The notes: generated by a model from the letters alone, not told the origin. 64,000 nucleotides of DNA from Planktosalinus lacus (GCF_014640155.1 NZ_BMGK01000003.1:62001-126000); one strand, 5' to 3'. Positions 18,501 to 25,553 are shown, counted from the stretch's first letter. Numbers and translations are program-made.

Positions 18501-18770
18501 CAAACTAAAAACAGCCCTGGTTATGAACCGTATGACAACGACACCGCAACGGGACGTGTTTGGATCAACGATACGCAATATTTTGACAACGTGCCCCACG
18601 TTGCGTGGGAATTTTACATTGGAGGCTACCAACCCGCCCAAAAATGGCTTAAAGACCGGGTTGGCCGTGAATTAAACTTTGATGATATTTTACACTATCA
18701 AAAAATTATTGTTGCGCTTTCGGAGACGGAGCGGTTGATGGGGGAGGTTGATGGGGTTTGGCAGGAGTAA
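15552..18770 (+). CDS. Single-chain restriction-modification enzyme (type IIG/ISP-like N6-adenine methylase with nuclease domain)
   Basis: A 1072-residue enzyme that would cut and methylate DNA from one chain. The N-terminal nuclease has a PD-(D/E)xK signature (Asp54, then Glu68-x-Lys70 in YIEAK). A helical connector leads to the methylase domain. SAM motif I is LDPATGTGTF near residue 388, and the N6-adenine catalytic motif IV is NPPY near residue 506. The C-terminal third (about 640-1072) is the likely target-recognition region, ending in the VWINDTQYF/VWEFYIGGYQPAQKWL pattern of type ISP-annotated proteins. There are no helicase motifs, unlike full type ISP enzymes. No separate methylase or specificity gene is nearby. 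Confidence 0.9.
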   Translation: MTIEQYLATINQRYKQGNATEHTFRGDLQQLLETLVPEIRATNEPKRQACGAPDYILSRNGIDVGYIEAKDIGDKDLEGKKRTGNKEQFDRYKASLPNLVFTDYIEFHFYHYQDFVCKISIAEIQNNTLVPLPENFKRFENLIKDFCVHIGLTIKSPKKLAEMMAGKARLLADVLKNALESDEETQANTTLKEQMNAFKEILIHDITPKAFADVYAQTIAYGMFAARLHDPTMSNFSRQEAAELIPKSNPFLRKLFGYIAGPDIDDRIKWIVESLSEVFLACDVSQLLRNYGKSTKMEDPIIHFYETFLSEYDPKLRKSRGVWYTPQPVVDFIVRAVDDILKTEFDLPAGLADTSKTTIKLNSQVPDKRSPSGYKMYDQEVHKVQILDPATGTGTFLAETVKHIYKRFEGQQGIWSNYVEQHLIPRLNGFELLMASYAMAHLKLDLLLTETGFKPTTNQRLRVFLTNSLEESHPDTGTLFSNWLSTEANEANHIKRDTPVMCVIGNPPYSGESANKGDWIMSLMEDYKKEPGGKEKLKEQTSKWINDDYVKFLRYGQHFIEKNGSGVLAFINPHGFLDNPTFRGMRWHLLKTYDKIYTLDLHGNSKKKETCPDGSPDINVFDIMQGVAITIFVKTGKKKLNELGEVYHYDLFGKREFKYEFLNNNNLSSIGFKIIEKKEPMFYMVQRDLDKEEDYLKGFSLNDLFIVNGNGITTAHDTFVIKDSKKELLQWFNDFKNSERNEDLLHNKFQVKKKKGWNILEGYDNIKNVEDLNIYAKKLSYRPFDDKYIFYEDKLVWRTVKKVMSNYNGNNFGLLCPKAFKDASFSHIFITDKISEAIFLSSQTGSNAMNLPLYIYHENKKQQSIETYPKRTPNLNPEILTQIEEKLGLEFVPERENRESTFAPIEILDYIYAVLHSSEYREKYKEFLKIDFPRVPYPTDPVAFWHLVALGGQLRQIHLLESPVVEQCITTYPETGDNIITRKQTKNSPGYEPYDNDTATGRVWINDTQYFDNVPHVAWEFYIGGYQPAQKWLKDRVGRELNFDDILHYQKIIVALSETERLMGEVDGVWQE

Positions 18771-18804
18771 TTATTGAAAGTTAATTTGAATGAATTTATA
18801 ATAT

Positions 18805-19308
18805 ATGAAAAAATCTTTAAAGAAAGAAAACTACCTTGAGAGAAATGATATTGCGAAAATAATATCCAATTGGAACAAAGTCCAAGGACTTTATAGCCGA
18901 AAAGAATGGTCTTCAGTAATAATTCGAGCAGCAACCGCTGTTGAATTATCTGCAAATTTTGTGATAAGAAAGGAATTAGAAGGAGAAAGGAATTTAGATT
19001 CAGATTTTGTTAATCATTTATTACGTTGGGCAAATGGGATTCAAGGTAAATTTGACAAGCTTTTACTGCCAATATTTAAAGGAACAGACTATTATAATGA
19101 ATTAAAAAAACTACTTAAGCAAGTACAAGATATAAATAAAGAAAGAAATTCAGTTGTTCATAATGGACAGTTTAAAAGAAAAAGTACGGCGGACAAAATT
19201 GTTTTAGAAAGTGAAATAATAATCAACACTTTAGTTAGCAGGTATGAAGATTATTTTGATTTATCAGAAATTTATGGAAAAGAGAGCTTAAAAGATTCAA
19301 AAAAATAA
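18805..19308 (+). CDS. HEPN-like protein, putative ribonuclease
   Basis: A 167-residue, mostly helical protein. The HEPN nuclease signature Rx4H is present as RNSVVH (Arg114, His119) in the helix KERNSVVHNGQF, matching the R-polar-x3-H pattern of HEPN RNases. HEPN proteins are common as toxins and abortive-infection effectors. No membrane segment is seen. It starts 34 bases after the restriction-methylase stop, so it is probably in the same transcript. No partner nucleotidyltransferase (MNT) gene is next to it. Family assignment rests on the motif and predicted helicity, not on a database match. Confidence 0.6.
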   Translation: MKKSLKKENYLERNDIAKIISNWNKVQGLYSRKEWSSVIIRAATAVELSANFVIRKELEGERNLDSDFVNHLLRWANGIQGKFDKLLLPIFKGTDYYNELKKLLKQVQDINKERNSVVHNGQFKRKSTADKIVLESEIIINTLVSRYEDYFDLSEIYGKESLKDSKK

Positions 19309-19423
19309 AATTAATATTGTGGTTAATCTTACTGATAAGGACAAGAATAGCAAAAATGAATAACTAAAAAATACGCGACCCAGAGTTTATATAATAAACT
19401 AAACATATATAAATAAAAATAGT

Positions 19424-20104
19424 ATGAGCGAATTAATTGGAAAAGGTTCTAAAGAAAGATGGTACCCTATTCCTATACATAAAATAAAGAATCATTTATC
19501 AAAATATTGTTTTGATCACACCATTAATTCTGACTCAAAATACATCATAGCAAACATTAGTTATAACATTCAATATATTGAATATTTAAGAAAAACTTTA
19601 AATGAACTAAATCTTTCAGAAGTATTGTTAATTCAGACAATAAAAAGCTTTATAATCATTAGCACGTCAATAATAGAAGCTATTTTTTACATAATATGTT
19701 GCAAAGAGAATTTAAGAAAAAAAATAGTTTGGAATGAAATTAAGACAGTAGGAAAATCTGAGTTTTTCCTTGAAGGTAATTCTCTTAAAAGCGAAACTAA
19801 AATCTATAAGAAAAATACAGTAACTGAATTTGAATCAATGACTTTTGATCAAATGATAAAGAAAATCGAGAGAAAAAAAGTGTTAAATCAAGAAAATCAA
19901 TTTTTTAAAGATTTAAATCATTTAAGAAAATTAAGAAATAAGATTCATCTTCAAGAATCCAAAACAATAGAAAAAACAGATTATAATTCATTTTGGAGAC
20001 CTGAATACACCTTGTCAAAAAAGAATTTGCGACTATTATTACTTGATGAAATTTTTAAAACAGATAAAAGCAGCATTGAATTATTTAAGTTTTTAAAGAA
20101 TTAA
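19424..20104 (+). CDS. HEPN-like hypothetical protein
   Basis: A 226-residue protein with a hydrophobic helix around residues 67-93 (LLIQTIKSFIIISTSIIEAIFYIICC). A late helix HLRKLRNKIHLQE has the candidate HEPN residues Arg168/Arg171 and His175 (Rx6H from Arg168). 'LRKLRNKIHL' helices of this kind are frequent in HEPN-fold families that bind or cut RNA. The gene is clearly A+T rich and follows the previous gene in the same direction after 115 bases. Function is not established. The HEPN call is weaker here than for its neighbours. Confidence 0.5.
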   Translation: MSELIGKGSKERWYPIPIHKIKNHLSKYCFDHTINSDSKYIIANISYNIQYIEYLRKTLNELNLSEVLLIQTIKSFIIISTSIIEAIFYIICCKENLRKKIVWNEIKTVGKSEFFLEGNSLKSETKIYKKNTVTEFESMTFDQMIKKIERKKVLNQENQFFKDLNHLRKLRNKIHLQESKTIEKTDYNSFWRPEYTLSKKNLRLLLLDEIFKTDKSSIELFKFLKN

Positions 20105-20202
20105 GTGTGTATCATTAAATCTTATTTCCTCATGTACATTGGTATTTCAACATTAAAAAATCATTATTTAGCATTCGGAAACTTTATGGTTTATGGTGGA
20201 GT

Positions 20203-20688
20203 TTGATAATTTTGGGATTAATTAATATTATTTTTATGATTGAGTTTTTATATGACATGACTTATGAAGAGCACTTGTTTACATTGTATACAGCATTTGT
20301 AAGTCTTTTAGTTCATATAGTTTTCAAATTTTTTATTAAGCTAAAATTAAATAAAATACTCAATCTAATTTTAAAAAATTTATTTTTATCCTTAACAATT
20401 GTATTAGTATTATTTGTTATTATCAATTACAAAGGGGAAATTAATCTAATCATTGTAAGTCTCTTGGCTGTAATAATTGTAATGTTATTTGGCTTATTTA
20501 TTTTAAAATATATTCTAAAAATGAGAAAGCAAATACATAAAGAACAATTCGAAATTTTAAAAATTGCATTAGACAGTGATAAAGAAATTTTAGAGAAATT
20601 ATTTGATAAAGATGTTGGAGCTTTGAATATGTTGCTTGATAAAATTAAGAATGAGAATAAACCTATGAATGGGGAAAAAGAATCTTAA
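20203..20688 (+). CDS. Hypothetical membrane protein
   Basis: About 161 residues with four hydrophobic stretches (near residues 1-15, 28-46, 50-72 and 78-102) and a charged C-terminal tail, so probably a small integral membrane protein. The only start in frame is a TTG at 20203. The frame is open about 84 bases further upstream without a canonical start and reads like protein (PHVHWYFNIKKSLF). An ATG at 20132 in another frame runs to a stop at 20206. Either a non-standard start or a frameshift is possible. It lies 33 bases before the next HEPN-like gene and may work with it. Confidence 0.55.
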   Translation: MIILGLINIIFMIEFLYDMTYEEHLFTLYTAFVSLLVHIVFKFFIKLKLNKILNLILKNLFLSLTIVLVLFVIINYKGEINLIIVSLLAVIIVMLFGLFILKYILKMRKQIHKEQFEILKIALDSDKEILEKLFDKDVGALNMLLDKIKNENKPMNGEKES

Positions 20689-20721
20689 AGCAAATGTAAT
20701 TTTTTAAAATATCCCTTCTGA

Positions 20722-21546
20722 ATGAAAAACGATAGAAATTTTAATCTTGATCAAATTTTATCAAATTTAAGAGATTCAATTGATGAGTTCCAACCTAAAT
20801 TAAAATTTCCTGATGAACTTAAATCATCAATTGAACGACTCGTTAAAAGTTTAAAAGTCTTTGAAGAAAACAAAATAGAAATCAACATTGACTATGATGC
20901 ATTTAAGGCTATTGGTGAAAGGCTCAATGAATATACACAAAACGTTTCTGTTCATACATTGCTGGTTTCAAGACACGGATGGTTTATAGATTTAATAGCT
21001 CCAATAGATATGCCGGCAAATGCCTATACTTTGTTTAAGTCAGGAAATATAAAGGCAGGAGACAAGGTAATTGGAGATTATTATCATGAATATATTGATG
21101 ATGTATTTGATACACTTAAAAAAAGACATAAACGAAGAAAATTTATCCTTGAAGATATTTTGAATGGATATAAAGAAAAGAATTACCGGATGATCATACC
21201 TTGTATTTTTACCCAAATAGATGGGATAAGTAATGACTTTACTAAAAAAGCTTTTTTTACAAAAAAAGAAAAAAAATACAATCATTTACCTGAATTTTCA
21301 GCATTAATTAAAGCAGAAACTGAAGGCTTTTTAGATTATTACATTTCACCACTTCAAAACCAAACTCCAATAATGGTAAATGAAAAATATTTAGGCGGTT
21401 TCCCTTGTAAATTTAATAGACATCAAATTATACACGGTTCTTCAGTTAGTTATGGAAACAAAACAAATAGCTTAAAGGCAATTTCTTTTTTAAAGTATTT
21501 ATCTGACATTCTAACAAGCTTAAAAACAAAAGGAAAAATAGCTTGA
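20722..21546 (+). CDS. HEPN-like protein with NRHxxxHG motif
   Basis: A 274-residue, mostly helical protein. The C-terminal part has FNRHQIIHG, an Rx4H motif (Arg233, His238) as in HEPN nucleases, followed by the helix KAISFLKYLSDILTSL. The N-terminal half has no recognised domain; it contains VSRHGWFI and a basic segment KKRHKRRKF. The gene pairs with the membrane-protein gene 33 bases upstream. Its last 25 codons are repeated, diverged, at 22803-22880 beyond the abi gene, so a second copy once existed here. A role in phage defence is inferred from the motif and neighbours only. Confidence 0.6.
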   Translation: MKNDRNFNLDQILSNLRDSIDEFQPKLKFPDELKSSIERLVKSLKVFEENKIEINIDYDAFKAIGERLNEYTQNVSVHTLLVSRHGWFIDLIAPIDMPANAYTLFKSGNIKAGDKVIGDYYHEYIDDVFDTLKKRHKRRKFILEDILNGYKEKNYRMIIPCIFTQIDGISNDFTKKAFFTKKEKKYNHLPEFSALIKAETEGFLDYYISPLQNQTPIMVNEKYLGGFPCKFNRHQIIHGSSVSYGNKTNSLKAISFLKYLSDILTSLKTKGKIA

Positions 21547-21555
21547 TTTAGGAAA

Positions 21556-21621
21556 TATGAAAATATAGTACATTATCAAAAAGTAATTGTTGCTCAAACT
21601 GAAACGGAGCCGTTGATGGTT
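21556..21621 (+). pseudogene. Remnant of a second restriction-methylase 3' end
   Basis: Translates as YENIVHYQKVIVAQTETEP..., matching the end of the intact enzyme (FDDILHYQKIIVALSETER at about 18676-18735) with several substitutions. It starts ten bases after the HEPN-like gene stop and has no upstream body. It is a scrap left by recombination or gene replacement. Confidence 0.75.
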
Positions 21622-21623
21622 TT

Positions 21624-22526
21624 TTACGCCCACAATAATTGATTTCTCCAATTTTCAGAAAATCCCATTTCAGCTAACCTATCTGGATTATTATTAAATA
21701 GGCTAACAAGACTTTCTTTTGTGGTGTGACCTGGAGAAACTTTGTTTAATATGTATATGATGCAAGACAAAGAATAATAAACAGACATATCATTATTTGG
21801 TATTAAAATAAAATTACTATTTGGCTTAGATAATTGCTTTGGAGGTATATGAATATTTCTGTTCCATAATCTACTATGATGGGCGCAAATATTTCTTACC
21901 ACATTAAATGAGTTCATCCAACTTTTTAAAAAATTTTCATTAGGAAGATCAAATTCGATTGCAAGTCTTTTTTTACAATCTAAATCATTTTTCAAGTTGC
22001 CATAAATTTTAGACAAAGTTCCAAGCGACAATATTTCAAAAGTTTTATAACAAGGCGGTCTATCTTGGGAGCCATAATTTTCAAAATGAGTTTCAATAAA
22101 TACTTCTTTTGATCTATTAAGCTCTTTATCAATATCTTTTATTGACTCTTCGAAAAAATCCATATTAAAAAATAGATTTTTGTTCTCATACCACCACCAA
22201 TTATTATTTTCAATTGAAATATAATATATCATTTTAGTTCTTAATGCAACTTCAATTCTTTCAATGGCATCAAAAATTAAGAGTCTCAATTTTCTATCAA
22301 ATGTATATAGGGATACAACTGTTTCAAATGTTGTTCCTTTTTTAAAAAGATGCTTTTTTTTATCTGCTTGTAGTTCCCACCAAAAACCCTGTAATCTAAA
22401 ATAGCTTATATTTTTTAAATATTGTTTAGCTAAATTATCATCTTCAATAACTAAACCTCTTTGCTTTAGTTGCTTGATTTGATTATCAATAGTCAGAATA
22501 TTTTTTGGATAGTCTTCTTTGCTCAA
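21624..22526 (-). CDS. Abi family protein (Abi_2; AbiD/AbiF-like)
   Basis: Abortive-infection family protein of about 300 residues. The Abi_2 domain begins at LTIDNQIKQLKQRGLVI and contains YFRLQGFWW, FDRKLRLLIFDAIERIEVALRT and the HEPN-type box VVRNICAHHSRLWNR (Rx4H). The frame is open to a TTG at 22643, but those first 39 codons include an atypical G+C-rich stretch. The conserved domain starts just after a TTG at 22526, so this start is preferred; no ATG is available. It runs against all other cargo genes and lies between two gene remnants. The family is known to abort phage infection. Confidence 0.88.
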   Translation of the reverse strand: MSKEDYPKNILTIDNQIKQLKQRGLVIEDDNLAKQYLKNISYFRLQGFWWELQADKKKHLFKKGTTFETVVSLYTFDRKLRLLIFDAIERIEVALRTKMIYYISIENNNWWWYENKNLFFNMDFFEESIKDIDKELNRSKEVFIETHFENYGSQDRPPCYKTFEILSLGTLSKIYGNLKNDLDCKKRLAIEFDLPNENFLKSWMNSFNVVRNICAHHSRLWNRNIHIPPKQLSKPNSNFILIPNNDMSVYYSLSCIIYILNKVSPGHTTKESLVSLFNNNPDRLAEMGFSENWRNQLLWA

Positions 22527-22537
22527 AATTAAAAAAA

Positions 22538-22590
22538 AAGACCCGCCTGGGTGCGCTGATCGAGGGAAGCGTGGCGAGTTCGATTGGAAC
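22538..22590. other. G+C-rich patch upstream of the abi gene
   Basis: About 50 bases of clearly higher G+C than their surroundings. Read on the plus strand they give the short open stretch RLGALIEGSVASSIGTKII before a stop, which may be the tail of a lost gene. I cannot identify the source. Confidence 0.3.
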
Positions 22591-22802
22591 AAAGATAATA
22601 TAAGATATCTGTTTAGAAGTGTAGTTGATGTTGTTTTCGACAAAATACATTATATATTAACATATTCTTGTGAAAATGTTAAAAAATACTCTCACTCTTT
22701 AATAATAAGCTTTTCAATTCTTCTATTGTATATTTAATAAACTCTTTTAGGTCTTGTTATCTGTAAAAAAAAAACAATCTTGGTGAGCGTAAGAAAAAAT
22801 AT

Positions 22803-22880
22803 TTCTTGGAGACAATTTCATTCTTAAAGCATCTATCAGACATATTAACAAGCCTAAAAATAAAAGGAAAATTCACTTAA
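22803..22880 (+). pseudogene. Remnant of a second copy of the NRHxxxHG HEPN-like gene, 3' end
   Basis: Reads ETISFLKHLSDILTSLKIKG before a TAA, against KAISFLKYLSDILTSLKTKG at the end of the intact gene. There is no start and no body. With the restriction-methylase scrap at 21556 it brackets the abi gene. Confidence 0.78.
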
Positions 22881-22902
22881 TTTAGGGGATTATTAGGGGA
22901 TT
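22881..22902. repeat. Right copy of the exact 22-bp end repeat, putative integrase arm site
   Basis: Identical to 9497-9518, in the same orientation. It lies 50 bases inside attR, while the left copy lies 134 bases inside attL. This asymmetric pairing is typical of arm-type integrase sites. Confidence 0.6.
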
Positions 22903-22912
22903 TAAGGTATAA

Positions 22913-22935
22913 AAAAAGAGCTAAATAGCTTTTTA
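22913..22935 (-). terminator. Element-borne terminator downstream of tRNA-fMet
   Basis: Stem AGCTA / TAGCT with two-base loop, extended by a G-U pair and A-T pairs, followed on the minus strand by a T7 run. It lies 26 bases 3' of the tRNA end, inside the element. It apparently replaces the original terminator at 9316-9340. Confidence 0.55.
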
Positions 22936-22960
22936 TCAACCATTTAGCCCTATTGCTTAG

Positions 22961-23033
<73 letters not shown>

Positions 23034-23064
23034 ATATATATTTTCAATACTTTATTACTTTTCA

Positions 23065-23129
23065 ACTCGAACCTGTGTCCGCCTTTGGCGGATATGAGCC
23101 CGACGAGCTACCTACTGCTCTTTCCCGCG
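23065..23129 (-). pseudogene. Degenerate initiator tRNA copy
   Basis: The 5' half (acceptor 5' strand, D arm, anticodon loop with CAT) and part of the T arm match the intact tRNA 31 bases away. The 3' acceptor strand is missing. The 3' side of the anticodon stem and the variable region are replaced by the palindrome TCCGCC-TTT-GGCGGA (23078-23092). It cannot fold as a tRNA. Confidence 0.8.
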
Positions 23130-23249
23130 ATATGGATTTAAAAGAAAAAATGTTTTTTTAATGTCAACCATACATTGACCATCTTTCCTTTTGGATTGCA
23201 AATATACAACAGATTTCTATTTCTGCAATACGAATGAATAAAACTTTCT

Positions 23250-24917
23250 TTAAAACAATCCCGTAATAGTTCCATTATCATCAATATCAATAGTTTCAGA
23301 AGCCGGATGTGCAGGCAATCCGGGCATGCGCATCATATCACCTGTAATAGGCACCAAAAACCCGGCACCTGCTGCTATTTCAATTTCCCTGACAGTGATT
23401 GTAAAGCCCGATGGTCGTCCAATCAACGCCGGATTGTCTGAAAGTGATTTCTGAGTTTTTGCTATACACACAGGAAGTTGATTGAGTCCCAGATTGGCAA
23501 TTTTCTTTAAATCAAGCTTTGCTCTTGAAGCATATTCAACTTTGGCTGCACCATAAATTTTGGTTGCAATGGTTTCAATTTTTGACTGTACATCAGATTC
23601 CCAATCGTAAAGAGGGGTGAAGTTTGATTTGTTTTCTTCAACAGCGGCAACAACTTCATTTGCTAAATCGATGGCGCCTTTTCCGCCTTCAGCCCAAACT
23701 TCAGCAAGTGCCACACGAACACCTTTTGATTTTGCAAACGCTTTGATGACTTCAATTTCTTCATCACTGTCTGTGATAAACTTGTTGATGGCGATTACCG
23801 GAGTTAATTGGAACTGAAGAATGTTTTCAAGATGTTTTTCTAGGTTGGGCAATCCTTTTTTAAGAGCTTCAGTATGGGGTGTTTTTAAATCATCTAAAGG
23901 AGCGCCACCGTGATATTTTAAGGCTCTGATGGTAGCTGTGAGTACGACCACTTTGGGTTTCAAATCGGCACTTTGACACTTGATGTCCAAAAACTTTTCT
24001 GCACCAAGATCTGCACCAAAACCGGCTTCGGTAACAGTATAGTCAGACAAACTCATACCCATTTTTGTTGCTATCACGGTGTTTGTTCCCTGTGCAATAT
24101 TGGCAAAAGGACCTCCGTGAATAATCGCCGGATTACCTTCAAGAGTTTGAACAAGGTTAGGTTTTATAGCGTCTTTTAGCAAAACTGCCATGGCGCCTTC
24201 AGCTTTCAGGTCGCGGGCAAAGATGGGTTTTTTATCAAACGTATAACCTATAAAAATATTACCCAGTCTTTTTTTCAAATCGGTCAAATTGTTTGAAAGA
24301 CAGAGAATGGCCATAATTTCTGAAGCAGCTGTTATATCAAAACCCGATTCGCGTGGAACTCCTGAACCTGTGCCTCCCAGACCAATAACTATTTTTCTCA
24401 ACGAACGGTCATTGACATCCATCACGCGTTTCCAGGCAACTGTGCGGGAATCAATTCCCAATGAGTTTGTTTTGCTTTGAATGTTGTTGTCAATCAAAGC
24501 AGAAAGTAAATTGTGTGCTTTTTCAATGGCTGAAAAATCACCCGTAAAATGCAGGTTGATGTCTTCCATAGGGATCACCTGTGCATAGCCGCCACCAGTC
24601 GCACCGCCTTTAATTCCAAAAACAGGTCCTAAAGAGGGTTCTCTTAAAACAACAGTGGTTTTTTTGCCAATTTGATTAAGACCTTCAGAAAGCCCGATTG
24701 AAATGGTGGTTTTTCCTTCTCCTGCGGGAGTAGGAGATATTGCTGAAACTAAAATCAGATGGCTTCTTTCAGCTTTTGATTTGTCTATTAGTGAAAGTGG
24801 AAGTTTTGCTTTATGCTTTCCGTACAGTTCTAACGCATCAGGGTTGATGCCTAGTTTTTTTGCAACGTCTGCGATATGAATCGGAGTGGCCTTTTTGGCG
24901 ATGTCTAAATCGGTCAT
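23250..24917 (-). CDS. fhs: Formate--tetrahydrofolate ligase
   Basis: A 555-residue enzyme that makes 10-formyl-THF from formate, THF and ATP, feeding one-carbon units to purine and initiator Met-tRNA formylation. The ATP-binding loop TPAGEGKTT is near residue 62, followed by FGIKGGATGGGYAQVIP and the later GGAPLDDL and RMPGLPAHPAS segments typical of the family. Full length and uninterrupted. It stands alone, with no other folate gene adjacent in the window. Confidence 0.97.
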   Translation of the reverse strand: MTDLDIAKKATPIHIADVAKKLGINPDALELYGKHKAKLPLSLIDKSKAERSHLILVSAISPTPAGEGKTTISIGLSEGLNQIGKKTTVVLREPSLGPVFGIKGGATGGGYAQVIPMEDINLHFTGDFSAIEKAHNLLSALIDNNIQSKTNSLGIDSRTVAWKRVMDVNDRSLRKIVIGLGGTGSGVPRESGFDITAASEIMAILCLSNNLTDLKKRLGNIFIGYTFDKKPIFARDLKAEGAMAVLLKDAIKPNLVQTLEGNPAIIHGGPFANIAQGTNTVIATKMGMSLSDYTVTEAGFGADLGAEKFLDIKCQSADLKPKVVVLTATIRALKYHGGAPLDDLKTPHTEALKKGLPNLEKHLENILQFQLTPVIAINKFITDSDEEIEVIKAFAKSKGVRVALAEVWAEGGKGAIDLANEVVAAVEENKSNFTPLYDWESDVQSKIETIATKIYGAAKVEYASRAKLDLKKIANLGLNQLPVCIAKTQKSLSDNPALIGRPSGFTITVREIEIAAGAGFLVPITGDMMRMPGLPAHPASETIDIDDNGTITGLF

Positions 24918-25095
24918 AGAAAGTATATTCTGGTTAATATTCTCAAAAATAGGGATTTTATAACATTTATTGAATGATAAATATCAATGAACGAATAATT
25001 AGTCAAATAGTTTACTCCGGTTAGTGAAAATTCCAACTTGCCAGATAAAGCTATATTTTTAACGCTACTTTTTTAAAAATTACTTGTTTAGGATT

Positions 25096-25103
25096 TACCT
25101 TTG
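25096..25103 (+). promoter_or_regulatory. Putative -7 box for the YkvA-like gene
   Basis: TACCTTTG matches the Bacteroidota -7 consensus TAnnTTTG, 37 bases before the ATG at 25140. No clear -33 TTTG is seen at ideal spacing. Confidence 0.45.
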
Positions 25104-25139
25104 TTTACAATCTAATCTATTTTAATTCAATAATACTTT

Positions 25140-25553
25140 ATGGCACTATTCAATAACAAAAAGGCTAAATCTGAGCTGGAAAAGCGCCAAAAACGTTTTT
25201 CCAAAAAAGACCTCTTGAGCCTGGTTTCCAAGGAAAAAACCCTGAAAGAAAAATTCACAAGACAAGAGCGGCTCAAAATGCATTTCAGTGATTTTATGGT
25301 GTTATTTGCAATGCTTCGGGATTATGCTACCCGTAAATACACTAAAGTGCCCTGGTTTATCATTTCCTCCATTGGAGCAGCTTTACTTTATGTAATTTCG
25401 CCTTTAGACCTCATACCTGATTTTATTCCCTTTGTCGGTTATTTGGACGATGCGACCGTGCTGGCATTTTGTTTAAAACTGGTTTATAAAGACATTGTTC
25501 TTTATAAAACCTGGAAAGAGGAAACACATCCTAAAACAGCTTCAACATCTTAA
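25140..25553 (+). CDS. YkvA family protein (DUF1232)
   Basis: A 137-residue protein. A basic helical N-terminus (about 1-60) leads to the DUF1232 core with hydrophobic segments around residues 75-125: IISSIGAALLYVISPLDLIPDFIPFVGYLDDATVLAFCL. The 'SPlDLIPDfiPfvGylDD' motif is diagnostic. It is probably membrane-associated. The biochemical role of the family is unknown. It appears to be its own transcription unit. Confidence 0.9.
   Translation: MALFNNKKAKSELEKRQKRFSKKDLLSLVSKEKTLKEKFTRQERLKMHFSDFMVLFAMLRDYATRKYTKVPWFIISSIGAALLYVISPLDLIPDFIPFVGYLDDATVLAFCLKLVYKDIVLYKTWKEETHPKTASTS

Noticed and set aside
22527-22643. Extended N-terminus of the Abi_2 protein
   Set aside because: The 39 extra codons cross the G+C-rich scrap and a poly-A tract and lie before the conserved domain. 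A TTG just before the domain is more likely the start.
22519-22737. 72-codon plus-strand ORF upstream of abi
   Set aside because: It covers the G+C-rich scrap and A+T-rich non-coding DNA, has low-complexity residues and no neighbour or motif support.
23250-24917. fhs as part of the mobile element
   Set aside because: It lies outside attR and has ordinary chromosomal composition. The boundary repeats exclude it.
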